DNA of 64,000 bases from Comamonas koreensis (GTDB lineage Bacteria; Pseudomonadota; Gammaproteobacteria; Burkholderiales; Burkholderiaceae_C), in the NCBI RefSeq assembly GCF_021026195.1, contig NZ_JAJNCT010000010.1, positions 495,041-559,040 on the forward strand, in the 5' to 3' direction. Every line of letters starts with the position of its first letter. Position 1 is the stretch's first letter. The translations under genes and the position numbers were made by a program. The notes beneath the pieces are model-generated. The model was not told the origin of the DNA, made no database searches, and saw nothing but the letters and a program-made list of their open reading frames with translations. Below, piece after piece: positions 18,817 to 27,071 of this stretch.

Positions 18817-18849
18817 GACCTGTTCAAAGGGGCTGTCTGCCCCGAGCGC

Positions 18850-19458
18850 TTAGGCGCCGTCGATCAGCTGCTCGATGTCTTTTGCCAGGGTATCGACCGG
18901 GGTGCCATAGCGGCTGTACAGGCGCAGACGGCCCTCGGGGTCGAAGATGTAGTCGCCAGCAGTGTGGTCCATGGTGTAGCTGCCCGGGGTCTGGCCCTCG
19001 ACCCGCTTGTAGTAGACCTTGAAGTCCTTGGCCATCTTGGCCGTTTCCTCGTCGCTGCCGCGCAGCGCCAGAAAGCTGGGGTCAAAGTTGGCCAGGTAGG
19101 CCTGCAGGATTTCGGGCGTATCGCGGGCAGGATCGACCGAGGCAAAGATCACCTGCAGCTTGTCGCCCTTGGCGCCGAGCTTTTGCTTGACGGCGGCCAG
19201 GTCACCCAAGGTGGTCGGGCAGACATCGGGGCACTGGGTAAAGCCAAAAAACACCAGCACGACCTTGCCCTTGAAGTCCGCCATGCTGCGGCGCTGGCCA
19301 TGCTGGTCGGGCATGGAGAAATCCTGGCCATACTCTTTGCTGCCCGTCAGGTCGATGGCGTTGAAATCGGCCTTGGATTTGCAGGCGGTCAGAAAACCGG
19401 CGGTCGAGGCCAGCACGGCCGAGCCCGCCAGCCAGCGAAGGGCATTGCGCTTGTTCAT
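18850..19458 (-). CDS. SCO1/SenC copper chaperone for cytochrome oxidase
   Basis: A 202-residue lipoprotein: an N-terminal hydrophobic stretch ends at LTAC with the lipidated Cys26. The thioredoxin-like domain has the copper motif QCPDVCP (Cys76, Cys80) and the distal His in YTMDHTAGD (about 166). It delivers copper to the CuA site of CoxB. It is the last gene of the minus-strand cox unit, 8 bp after ctaB. Confidence 0.94.
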   Translation of the reverse strand: MNKRNALRWLAGSAVLASTAGFLTACKSKADFNAIDLTGSKEYGQDFSMPDQHGQRRSMADFKGKVVLVFFGFTQCPDVCPTTLGDLAAVKQKLGAKGDKLQVIFASVDPARDTPEILQAYLANFDPSFLALRGSDEETAKMAKDFKVYYKRVEGQTPGSYTMDHTAGDYIFDPEGRLRLYSRYGTPVDTLAKDIEQLIDGA

Positions 19459-19465
19459 TGCAGAT

Positions 19466-20389
19466 TTACCAGGTCACATAGTGGTCCACCAGCAGCGCCA
19501 CAAACAGCAGGCTGAGATAGACCAGTGAAAAACGGAAAGTCTTGCGCGCCAGCGCATCGGAGTAATTGCGCCACAGCGCAAAGGCGTAGCCAAAGAACCC
19601 GGCACCGAGCACGACGGCCGCCACCAGGTAGATCCAGGAGCTCATCTGGATGATGAAGGGCAGCAGACCAGCGGCGAACAAGACCACGGTGTAGAGCAAG
19701 ACCTGCACGCGGGTGTAATAGTTCCCATGGGTGACCGGCAGCATCGGCAGACCGGACTTGCGGTAGTCCTCCACCCGGTACAGCGCCAGCGCCCAGAAGT
19801 GCGGGGGCGTCCACAGGAAGATGATCAGGAACAGCAGCAGCGCCTGGGGCGAGACATCACCGGTCATCGCGGCCCAGCCCAGCACCGGCGGCATGGCGCC
19901 CGATGCGCCACCGATCACGATGTTCTGCGGCGTCAGCGGCTTGAGGATCACCGTGTAGATGACGGCATAGCCAACAAAGGTGGCAAAGGTCAGCCACATC
20001 GTGATGGCGTTGATCCAGAGGATCAGGATGGCTGAGCCAGCGATGCACAGCGCTGCAGAAAACATCAGGGTCTGCATGTTGGACAGCTCGCCGCGCGCCG
20101 TGGGGCGCCAGGCGGTGCGCTTCATGCGCGCATCAATGCTCTGCTCCACCAGGCAGTTGAAGGCGGCGGCGGCCCCCGCCACCAGCCAAATGCCCGCGCA
20201 AGCAACGGCCATGCGCAGCAGCTCGGCGCCGCTCGGCACACCGGGCACGGCCAGCACCATGCCGATCAGTGCGCAAAACACAATCAGCTGCACCACCTTG
20301 GGTTTGGTCAATGCATAAAACTGCGCAAAGCGGTTCGGCATTGGCGTTGCGGCAAGTTCGGTCATCGGGGCACTCAGTCTTTGTTCCAT
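19466..20389 (-). CDS. ctaB: Protoheme IX farnesyltransferase (heme O synthase)
   Basis: A 307-residue UbiA-superfamily prenyltransferase with about nine membrane segments. The first Asp-rich type motif is in [19 protein letters not shown], and [20 protein letters not shown] is the conserved loop. It converts heme B to heme O, the precursor of the heme A used by the oxidase encoded upstream. An alternative start at 20365 (MTELAATP) is possible. It follows ctaA by 9 bp. Confidence 0.95.
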   Translation of the reverse strand: MEQRLSAPMTELAATPMPNRFAQFYALTKPKVVQLIVFCALIGMVLAVPGVPSGAELLRMAVACAGIWLVAGAAAAFNCLVEQSIDARMKRTAWRPTARGELSNMQTLMFSAALCIAGSAILILWINAITMWLTFATFVGYAVIYTVILKPLTPQNIVIGGASGAMPPVLGWAAMTGDVSPQALLLFLIIFLWTPPHFWALALYRVEDYRKSGLPMLPVTHGNYYTRVQVLLYTVVLFAAGLLPFIIQMSSWIYLVAAVVLGAGFFGYAFALWRNYSDALARKTFRFSLVYLSLLFVALLVDHYVTW

Positions 20390-20398
20390 ACAGCGTCA

Positions 20399-21529
20399 TC
20401 AGCTAGAAGCACGGCGGGCAGGTTCAGCGCCCGCAGTACACCAGATCCAGGTCAGCACCACCATGATGGCGGCAGCGCCCCCGGTGTGCAGAACAGCCGC
20501 CAGCATCGGCCAGTCCAGCACCACATTCGACAGTCCCGTGGCAAATTGCAGCAGCGTCAGGCCGATCAGCCAGCGGCGCTGCTGCCGCAGCAGCGGCACC
20601 GTGCGCAGCATCCAGCCCAGCCACAACAAGGCGGCAATCACCAGGTAGGCAAACAGCCGGTGCATGTAGTGGATGGCCACCAGCGCTTCGTAGCTGATGT
20701 GCGACCCGTCGGCCAGAAAGCCGAGCGGGCGCCAGATCTGGAACCCGTCGAAGTTCATTGCCGGCCACCAGGCGCCATTGCACATGGGAAAGCTGGTGCA
20801 GGCCAGCACCGCATAGTTGGTACTGACCCAGCCACCCAGGGTCACCTGCGCAAACACCAGCAGCGCCGTGACCGCCACCAGGCCCCGCAACAGGCGCGGC
20901 ACTGGGACTAACCCTAGATTATCGGCAAATTGCGTGTGGCGCGTTGCCTGCACGGTTAATAGCATCAAGAGCACGGTGCCGCCCAGCAGGTGCAGGGTCA
21001 CGATGGCGGGGAACAGTTTCATCGTCACCGTGAGCGCGCCGAAGGCCCCCTGGATCAGCACCCAGACCAGGGTGGCGGTCGGCCACCAGGGGCTGATCGG
21101 CTGGGATCCACCGCGTTTGCGCTGCAGCCAGGCACTGGCCGTCAGCACAATGATCAGGCCGCCCACGGCAGTGGCCAAGTAGCGGTGGATCATCTCCACC
21201 CAGGCCTTGCCATGGGTGACGGGGCCGGTCGGCATGGCCGCTTGCGCGGCGGAAATCTCGGCATGCGCGCCAATCGGGCTGGCATTGCCGTAGCAGCCGG
21301 GCCAGTCCGGGCAGCCCAGGCCGGAATCGGTCAGGCGCGTAAAGGCGCCAAACATCACCAGGTCGAAGGACAGAAACAGGGTCAGAACGGCGAGCACTTG
21401 CAGGCGCTTGAGCGGCGTGGCGCCACGGTGGCGCCACCAAATCCAGACGATGGGGCCCAGCGCAATGATGGCCCCGGTGAGCAACACACGCGCCAGCGGC
21501 GCGAAATCATACAAATCCTGCGAAGTCAT
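20399..21529 (-). CDS. ctaA: Heme A synthase (COX15/CtaA)
   Basis: A 376-residue membrane protein with eight predicted helices. LTDSGLGCPDWPGCYG contains the conserved G-x-CPDWP-x-C signature. Further His ligands occur in EMIHRYLAT, FPAIVTLHLLGG and ALVAIHYMHR. It oxidises the C8 methyl of heme O to give heme A. It lies between the SCO-like gene and ctaB in the oxidase cluster. Confidence 0.96.
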   Translation of the reverse strand: MTSQDLYDFAPLARVLLTGAIIALGPIVWIWWRHRGATPLKRLQVLAVLTLFLSFDLVMFGAFTRLTDSGLGCPDWPGCYGNASPIGAHAEISAAQAAMPTGPVTHGKAWVEMIHRYLATAVGGLIIVLTASAWLQRKRGGSQPISPWWPTATLVWVLIQGAFGALTVTMKLFPAIVTLHLLGGTVLLMLLTVQATRHTQFADNLGLVPVPRLLRGLVAVTALLVFAQVTLGGWVSTNYAVLACTSFPMCNGAWWPAMNFDGFQIWRPLGFLADGSHISYEALVAIHYMHRLFAYLVIAALLWLGWMLRTVPLLRQQRRWLIGLTLLQFATGLSNVVLDWPMLAAVLHTGGAAAIMVVLTWIWCTAGAEPARRASS

Positions 21530-21541
21530 GCTAGCTATCCA

Positions 21542-22282
21542 CTACCGCCCTTCCTGGTCCCAACTCGACGACGCACGCAACAAACGCTCCAGATCCTTGC
21601 GTGCCTTGGCCGCATCGGAGCGGCTGAGCTGCGCGGGGAAACGCATCATCCAGTGGCCCAGCGGGTCCACCACATACAAATGTTCGCCCAGCTGCTGGCC
21701 GGCCGCCGGCTGCAGCCACTGGGCCACCAAGGCCTGGGGCACGCGCAGCACGGTGGCCTGGTCCAGCGCGGCGCGCAGGGCCTGCGGCGGCTCGCCGTCA
21801 TCGGTCACCAGCCAGACCCAGTCCAGCCGGTCTTTCTCGCGGCCCAGGCTCTCGCGCAGCTGGCGCTGCAGGTAGAGGTTGTTCTGGCAGACCTCGTCGC
21901 AGGCGGCGCCCGAAGCACTCAGCAGCAGCCACTGGCCCTTGAGGCTTTGCAGCGCAAACGGCTGGCCGTCCAGGGTCTTGACCTGCGCGGCCGGAATCGT
22001 CGGCTGCTGGCTCACCAGCTCGCCAAAATTGCGCCGCCCTTCGGGACGGATCACGTAGTAGGTGAAGTAGGAGGCAATCACCGGCGCCGCACAGACCAGC
22101 AGCACCAGGAACATCTTGAGGCGGCCGCTGCGCGAGCGCTCGGCCTGCTCCAGGGCGGCTTCCGCCTGCTCGGCAGGCGGCAGGCCATGCACCGTCAGGC
22201 CCAGCAGCGCTTCATCAGCGGGCGGCGGGGCCTGGGTGGCTGCGGCGTCGAAGGACACGTCGGACAATTTGGAACCAGACAT
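21542..22282 (-). CDS. Membrane-anchored SCO-like protein of the cox cluster
   Basis: A 246-residue protein with a Glu/Ala-rich N-terminus, one membrane helix (about 60-80, MFLVLLVCAAPVIASYF) and a thioredoxin-like periplasmic domain (LKGQWLLLSASGAACDEVCQ). The C-x3-C sits where SCO proteins bind copper, but with the sequence CDEVC. Comparable proteins in comamonad cox clusters are described only as oxidase-assembly transmembrane proteins. Its 5' end overlaps the 3' end of SURF1 by 68 bp in another frame. Confidence 0.8.
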   Translation of the reverse strand: MSGSKLSDVSFDAAATQAPPPADEALLGLTVHGLPPAEQAEAALEQAERSRSGRLKMFLVLLVCAAPVIASYFTYYVIRPEGRRNFGELVSQQPTIPAAQVKTLDGQPFALQSLKGQWLLLSASGAACDEVCQNNLYLQRQLRESLGREKDRLDWVWLVTDDGEPPQALRAALDQATVLRVPQALVAQWLQPAAGQQLGEHLYVVDPLGHWMMRFPAQLSRSDAAKARKDLERLLRASSSWDQEGR

Positions 22283-23039
22283 AGAGGATCGCAATCAGGC
22301 TACACAGACCAAACCATTGAAATGCATAACCATAATGCTTTTCCACGCCGCTGCCTACTACGGGCCAGTCGCGCAGCAGGCCTTCAGTGGCCGGCCCGGT
22401 CTGCACCACGGTGAGTGCTGCCAGTGGCTGGCCGGTTTCCTGCGCGTAACCATCGGTGTCGAGATTCTGCCGGATTCGGGAAACCCCTGGGTTCCCGGCG
22501 GACGTCTGCAGCTCAAAAAGCCGCGCTGGTTGGCCCGCCACCCGCCCCTCCAACTGCACCGTGCCGGCCGGTGTCTGCACCTCGGGCAGCGCCAGCCGGT
22601 CTTCAAAATTGCGCAGTACCCAGCCGCGCTGCACCAGCACCGTTTGCGGCTGGCCTGGCGCTACCGGGCCGGCCAGCCGCAGCGGCGTCAGCACATAAAA
22701 CCCCGGGCGTGCCTGCATCTGGCGGTTGTCCAGGTAGACCGTGTACTGCGGCAGCCATTCGCCGCGCAGCACCACCTGGCGGTGCTGCAGGCTGGCACGC
22801 TCGGCCTCGCCCATGGGTTGCAGCAGACTGGCCCCGTCCAGCGCCGGCAGGGCCGCACGCGCCTCCAACTGGGCCTGGTAGGCCAGCTTCTGGTCGGCGC
22901 GGCGCAGCTGCCAGAAGCCGAGCGATGCGGTCAGCAGCATCGAGGCCGCTGCGGCAACGGTGATCAACACCCAACGCAGCTTCGCTCGGCGCTCCGTGGC
23001 GGTATTGGGGATGGAGGAGGAAGCAGAAGGCGCGGGCAT
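22215..23039 (-). CDS. SURF1-family cytochrome oxidase assembly protein
   Basis: A 274-residue protein with two terminal membrane helices (about 25-45, ending GFWQLRRADQK; and about 240-260, FQWFGLCSLIAILYVW). The WQLRRADQK and YAFQWFGL motifs are the SURF1 signature, and LVQRGWVLRN lies in the periplasmic domain. SURF1 helps insert heme A into subunit I. The start at 23039 gives a conventional N-terminus; the frame is open upstream but implausible. It overlaps the next gene by 68 bp. Confidence 0.92.
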   Translation of the reverse strand: MPAPSASSSIPNTATERRAKLRWVLITVAAAASMLLTASLGFWQLRRADQKLAYQAQLEARAALPALDGASLLQPMGEAERASLQHRQVVLRGEWLPQYTVYLDNRQMQARPGFYVLTPLRLAGPVAPGQPQTVLVQRGWVLRNFEDRLALPEVQTPAGTVQLEGRVAGQPARLFELQTSAGNPGVSRIRQNLDTDGYAQETGQPLAALTVVQTGPATEGLLRDWPVVGSGVEKHYGYAFQWFGLCSLIAILYVWFQIVRRVLRRRSHPGPAAR

Positions 23040-23242
23040 AGGCTGGTTATACCCGGTGCAGAGCGCAGCAACCAGCACCGCGCGGGCGGCGATGCTGCTG
23101 GGCAAGACAATTGGGGTGCGGGCCGATGGCGCCCTGACTGGTGCTGCCGCACAATGGGTTGGCTGCGCCGGCTGCCAGAGAGGCAATAAGAGCGCCATGC
23201 AGCGCATTCCAAGAACACCGAGACAACCTTGAGGACAGCACT

Positions 23243-23461
23243 ATGCACCTGCTCATCGCACTCGCCTTTGTGGTGATCCTGGCCTGCCTGGCAGCGGCCG
23301 GGCTTTTCATGCTGCGCGGCAACCAGTCCGACGCCGGCAGCAAGCGCATGGCCTGGGCACTGACCTTGCGCATTGCGCTGTCGGTGCTGGTGTTTGCAGG
23401 CATTCTGCTGGCCTGGAAGCTGGGCTACCTGCAGCCCCATGGCATACCGCTGGGGGCTTGA
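23243..23461 (+). CDS. Twin-transmembrane protein, DUF2909 family
   Basis: A 72-residue protein with two membrane helices (about 3-22 and 42-62) joined by a charged loop, RGNQSDAGSKRMAWALTLRI, typical of DUF2909 proteins found beside surf1 and coxC. GAGGA lies 8 bases before the ATG. It is the only plus-strand gene inside the minus-strand oxidase cluster. Function unknown; location suggests a role in oxidase biogenesis. Confidence 0.85.
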   Translation: MHLLIALAFVVILACLAAAGLFMLRGNQSDAGSKRMAWALTLRIALSVLVFAGILLAWKLGYLQPHGIPLGA

Positions 23462-23486
23462 GGCCCCGGCAGCGGTAAACCTTCCG

Positions 23487-24368
23487 CTACATCCAGTACA
23501 CCAGGATGTAGAGGCCCAGCCAGACCACATCGACAAAGTGCCAGTACCAGGCGGCGCCCTCAAAGCCAAAATGCTTCTTGGCGGTGAAATGGCCCTTCTG
23601 CAGCCGCAGGGTGATGACCAGCAGCATCAGCATGCCGATGAACACATGCAGGCCGTGGAAGCCCGTCAGCATGTAGAAGGTGGAGCCGTAGGTGCCGGAG
23701 TTGAGCTTGAGGTTCAGCTCGGTGTAGAGGTGGAAGTACTCATAGCCCTGCACGCAGAGGAAGATGATGCCCAGCACCACGGTCATCCACATGAAGCGGA
23801 TGCACTTGCTGCGCTGGTCGGCCTGCAAGGCATGGTGGGCGATGGTCAAGGTAACGCCCGAAGTCAGCAGCAGCGCGGTATTGATGGTGGGCAACCAGAA
23901 AGGTCCCACGGTCTGGAACGGCTCGACGATGCCGGCGGGCGAGGCGGTGGCGCCCAATTCCACACTGGGCCACACGGCCTTGAAATCGGGCCAGAGAAGG
24001 GCATTGTCCAGACTGCCCAGCGCCGGCAGCGAATGGGAGCGTGCCCACCACAGCGCCGTGAAGAAGGCACCGAAGAACATCACCTCCGAGAAGATGAACC
24101 AGCTCATGCTCCAGCGGTAGGACAGGTCGATGCGGTGGCTGTAGAGGCCCTGCTCGCTTTCGCGGATTGCATCGCCAAACCACTGGTACAGCACAAACAG
24201 CCACCAGGCAATGCCGACAAAGAGCAGGTACATGCCCCAGGTATGGCCGTTGACCCAGTTGCCGGCGCCGGCAATCACAAAGCCCAGGCCAATGGCCGCC
24301 ATCACCGGGTGGCGGGACTCGGCCGGAACATAGTAGTACGGTGTGGTGCCATGGGAAGTCGCACTCAT
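23487..24368 (-). CDS. ctaE: Cytochrome c oxidase subunit III
   Basis: A 293-residue protein with seven predicted membrane helices. Signature segments are WFIFSEVMFFGAFFTALWW, FLPTINTALLLTSGVTLT-type (here WLPTINTALLLTSG), FYMLTGFHGLHVFIG and YWHFVDVVWLGLYILVYW. It stabilises subunit I of the aa3 oxidase. It follows the DUF2970 gene by 56 bp and converges on the DUF2909 gene. Confidence 0.96.
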   Translation of the reverse strand: MSATSHGTTPYYYVPAESRHPVMAAIGLGFVIAGAGNWVNGHTWGMYLLFVGIAWWLFVLYQWFGDAIRESEQGLYSHRIDLSYRWSMSWFIFSEVMFFGAFFTALWWARSHSLPALGSLDNALLWPDFKAVWPSVELGATASPAGIVEPFQTVGPFWLPTINTALLLTSGVTLTIAHHALQADQRSKCIRFMWMTVVLGIIFLCVQGYEYFHLYTELNLKLNSGTYGSTFYMLTGFHGLHVFIGMLMLLVITLRLQKGHFTAKKHFGFEGAAWYWHFVDVVWLGLYILVYWM

Positions 24369-24424
24369 CGCTGCTCCTGATATTTCGTTTATTGATTCAT
24401 TCTTCCGCTATGCCAATACTGGCA

Positions 24425-24637
24425 TCAAACCAGCCACTGCACCAGGGCCATCAACCCCAGCACAAACAGGAAGATCGCCACCAAACCCACGGCGATCACC
24501 TGCAATGGCGTGATCTGCACGCCATCCTCTTGCCATTCCGCACCCTTGCGCACCCCCAAGAAGGACCAGGCTACGGCCTTGACCGTGCGCCAGAGATTGC
24601 CTTTGCGCGGCGGTTGCGGGCCGGGGGCGCTGGCCAT
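24425..24637 (-). CDS. DUF2970-family small membrane protein
   Basis: A 70-residue protein: a basic N-terminus, then LWRTVKAVAWSFLGVRKG and one C-terminal membrane helix (about 47-68). This is the pattern of DUF2970, which recurs between ctaG and ctaE in beta-proteobacterial oxidase clusters. Its ATG shares one base with the ctaG stop (TGATG), so it is translationally coupled. Confidence 0.88.
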   Translation of the reverse strand: MASAPGPQPPRKGNLWRTVKAVAWSFLGVRKGAEWQEDGVQITPLQVIAVGLVAIFLFVLGLMALVQWLV

Positions 24638-25263
24638 CAGGATGCCCCTGCCTGCGCCCCGCCACCCTGCACTGCAGGCACCAGCACCGCCGTGGAGGCC
24701 GGTGCCGCCGGGATGCGGCCGCCGACTTCAAAGAAGGTGTAGGACAGGGTGATCGTGGTCACATCCTTGGACAGCTTGGGGTCGATCACAAAGGCCACCG
24801 GCCATTCCTTGCGCTCGCCGGGCTCCAGGGTGTACTGGTTGAAGCAAAAGCACTCGAGCTTATTGAAATACGGCGCGGCCTGCTTGGGCGCGTAGCTGGG
24901 AATTGCCTGGGCCGACATGCGGTGGTCCTGCTCGTTGCGGAACTCATACATCACCGTGCTCAGCGCGCCGGGGTGGACCTGCATCGTGCGCACCGCCGGC
25001 TTGAAGCTCCAGGGCCCGCGCGCATTCGCATCGAACTCCACCGTGATGGTGCGGCTCTCGTCGACCTGGCTGTTGAGCTTGACGTTCTTGCCTGCGGTGC
25101 CGTTGCCCGGCACATCGCGCTCGGTCAGCGCCAGGATGTTGATGCCCGTGACCTCGCAGATGCGCTTGTACAGCGGGATCAGCGCGTAGCCAAAGGCAAA
25201 CATGCCAAAGGCAACCACGGCCAGCTTGCCCACCATCTTCGCGTTGTCTGCGTGTCTGCTCAC
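24637..25263 (-). CDS. ctaG: Cytochrome c oxidase assembly protein CtaG/Cox11
   Basis: A 208-residue protein with a single N-terminal membrane helix (about 10-30) and a periplasmic immunoglobulin-like domain. KLECFCFNQ carries the conserved C-x-C copper motif and YKRICEVTGIN the third Cys. It donates copper to the CuB site of subunit I. The C-terminus is Ala/Gly-rich and runs into DUF2970. Confidence 0.95.
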   Translation of the reverse strand: MSRHADNAKMVGKLAVVAFGMFAFGYALIPLYKRICEVTGINILALTERDVPGNGTAGKNVKLNSQVDESRTITVEFDANARGPWSFKPAVRTMQVHPGALSTVMYEFRNEQDHRMSAQAIPSYAPKQAAPYFNKLECFCFNQYTLEPGERKEWPVAFVIDPKLSKDVTTITLSYTFFEVGGRIPAAPASTAVLVPAVQGGGAQAGAS

Positions 25264-25281
25264 CTGCTGCTCCCTGTGCTG

Positions 25282-25389
25282 CTAGAGCACCGTCATTTTT
25301 ACGAGAAATCCGATGAAGAACGCCACGGCGATCGACGCCAGAATCCATGCCAGTCGCCGGTTGGCCTTGCGCTGCGCCGGCGTGATCAT
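25282..25389 (-). CDS. Small cytochrome oxidase assembly protein, 35 residues
   Basis: A 35-residue protein: MITPAQRKANRRLAWILA, then a single membrane helix and a short VKMTVL end. The ATG overlaps the ctaD stop as ATGA (25389-25386) and ctaG begins 18 bp after its TAG. Genes of this size, place and sequence are known in comamonad oxidase clusters under the name cytochrome oxidase small assembly protein. The basic-then-hydrophobic design and the coupling to ctaD support a real gene. Confidence 0.85.
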   Translation of the reverse strand: MITPAQRKANRRLAWILASIAVAFFIGFLVKMTVL

Positions 25390-27032
25390 CCAATCACCTT
25401 GGTGGCGGTAGCGTCCAGTTTGGGCGGGGTCTCAAAAGTGTGGAAAGGCGCGGGCGATGGCACTTCCCACTCCAGACCTTCGGCACCTTCCCAGGGCTTT
25501 TGCGGGGCCTTCTCGCCACGGTGGCGCATGCCAGGCCAGACCACAAAGGCGAAGAAGTACACCTGCATCAGACCAAAGCCGAACGCGCCGATCGACGCGA
25601 TCATGTTGAAATCGGCGAACTGCATCGGGTAGTCGGCATAGCGGCGTGGCATGCCGGCCAGGCCCAGGAAGTGCATCGGGAAGAAGGTGATATTGAAGAA
25701 GATCAGCGAGCCCCAGAAATGGATGCGGCCGCGCGATTCGGAATACATCACGCCCGTCCATTTGGGCGCCCAGTAGTAGTAGCCGGCAAACATCGAGAAC
25801 AGCGAGCCCGCCACCAGCACATAGTGGAAGTGCGCCACCACATAGTAGGTGTCCTGCAGCTGGATATCGATCGGCGCCATCGACAGGATCAGGCCGGTAA
25901 AGCCGCCCATCGTGAACACAAAGATAAAGCCCACCGAGAACAGCATTGGCGTCTCGAAGGTCATCGAGCCGCGCCACATCGTCGCCACCCAGTTGAAGAT
26001 CTTCACCGCCGTCGGCACCGAGATCAGCATAGTCGCGTACATGAAGAACAGCTGGCCGGTGACCGGCATGCCGGTGGTGAACATGTGGTGCGCCCAGACG
26101 ATGAAGGACAGGATCGCAATCGCCGCCACCGCATAGACCATCGAGGCATAGCCAAACAGCTTCTTGCGGCTGAAGGCCGGCACGATCTGGCTGATGATGC
26201 CAAAGGCCGGCAAGATCATGATGTAGACCTCGGGGTGGCCGAAGAACCAGAAGATATGCTGGTACATCACCGGATCACCACCACCAGCGGGGTTGAAGAA
26301 GCTGGTGCCAAAGTGGCGATCCGTCAGGGTCATCGTGATCGCGCCCGCCAGCACCGGCATCACGGCGATCAGCAGGTAGGCGGTGATCAGCCAGGTCCAG
26401 GCGAACATCGGCATCTTCATCAGGGTCATGCCCGGTGCGCGCATGTTCAGGATGGTGACGATGATGTTGATCGAGCCCATGATGGACGAGGCGCCCATCA
26501 CATGCATCGCAAAAATGCTGGTGTCCATCGACGGACCCATCTGCAGGGTCAGTGGTGCATACAAGGTCCAGCCCGCAGCGGGTGCGCCGCCGGGCATGAA
26601 GAACGAGCCCACCAGCATCAGGCCGGCGGGGATCATCAGCCAGAAGCTGAAGTTGTTCATGCGGGCAAAAGCCATGTCGCTGGCGCCAATCTGCAGCGGC
26701 AGCATCCAGTTCGCAAAGCCGACAAAGGCCGGCATGATGGCGCCGAACACCATGATCAGCCCGTGCATCGTCGTCAGCTGGTTGAACAGCTCGGGGTTGA
26801 CCAGCTGCAGCCCGGGCTGGAACAGCTCGGCACGGATCAGCAAGGCCAGCACCCCGCCCACCATCAGCATGGTGAACGAGAACAGCAGGTAGAGCGTGCC
26901 GATGTCCTTGTGGTTGGTGGCAAACACCCAGCGCCGCCAGCCCGTGGGCGCACCATGGTGGTGGTCGTCATGGGCATGGTCGGCGTGGCCGTGGTCGCTA
27001 TGGCTGGGGTCTGTGGGGAGAACAGCGCTCAT
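25386..27032 (-). CDS. ctaD: Cytochrome c oxidase subunit I
   Basis: A 548-residue, 12-helix heme-copper oxidase subunit. After a His-rich N-terminus (HSDHGHADHAHDDHHHG), ATNHKDIGTLY opens the first helix. Key residues are HGLIMVFGAIMP (low-spin heme ligand), FWFFGHPEVYIMILP with the cross-linked His/Tyr of CuB, AHHMFTTG, and HFHYVLVAG with both heme ligands. It reduces O2 to water and pumps protons. The ATG at 27032 is preceded by GGAG; coxB ends 39 bp upstream. Confidence 0.97.
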   Translation of the reverse strand: MSAVLPTDPSHSDHGHADHAHDDHHHGAPTGWRRWVFATNHKDIGTLYLLFSFTMLMVGGVLALLIRAELFQPGLQLVNPELFNQLTTMHGLIMVFGAIMPAFVGFANWMLPLQIGASDMAFARMNNFSFWLMIPAGLMLVGSFFMPGGAPAAGWTLYAPLTLQMGPSMDTSIFAMHVMGASSIMGSINIIVTILNMRAPGMTLMKMPMFAWTWLITAYLLIAVMPVLAGAITMTLTDRHFGTSFFNPAGGGDPVMYQHIFWFFGHPEVYIMILPAFGIISQIVPAFSRKKLFGYASMVYAVAAIAILSFIVWAHHMFTTGMPVTGQLFFMYATMLISVPTAVKIFNWVATMWRGSMTFETPMLFSVGFIFVFTMGGFTGLILSMAPIDIQLQDTYYVVAHFHYVLVAGSLFSMFAGYYYWAPKWTGVMYSESRGRIHFWGSLIFFNITFFPMHFLGLAGMPRRYADYPMQFADFNMIASIGAFGFGLMQVYFFAFVVWPGMRHRGEKAPQKPWEGAEGLEWEVPSPAPFHTFETPPKLDATATKVIG

Positions 27033-27071
27033 AAATCTTGACTCCGATGGCTCTTCTGGGGCTTGCACGCC

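Noticed and set aside
25440..27041. A 533-codon plus-strand frame opposite ctaD
   Set aside because: It mirrors the highly conserved oxidase subunit I. The His/Arg/Gln-rich translation has no fold-like pattern.
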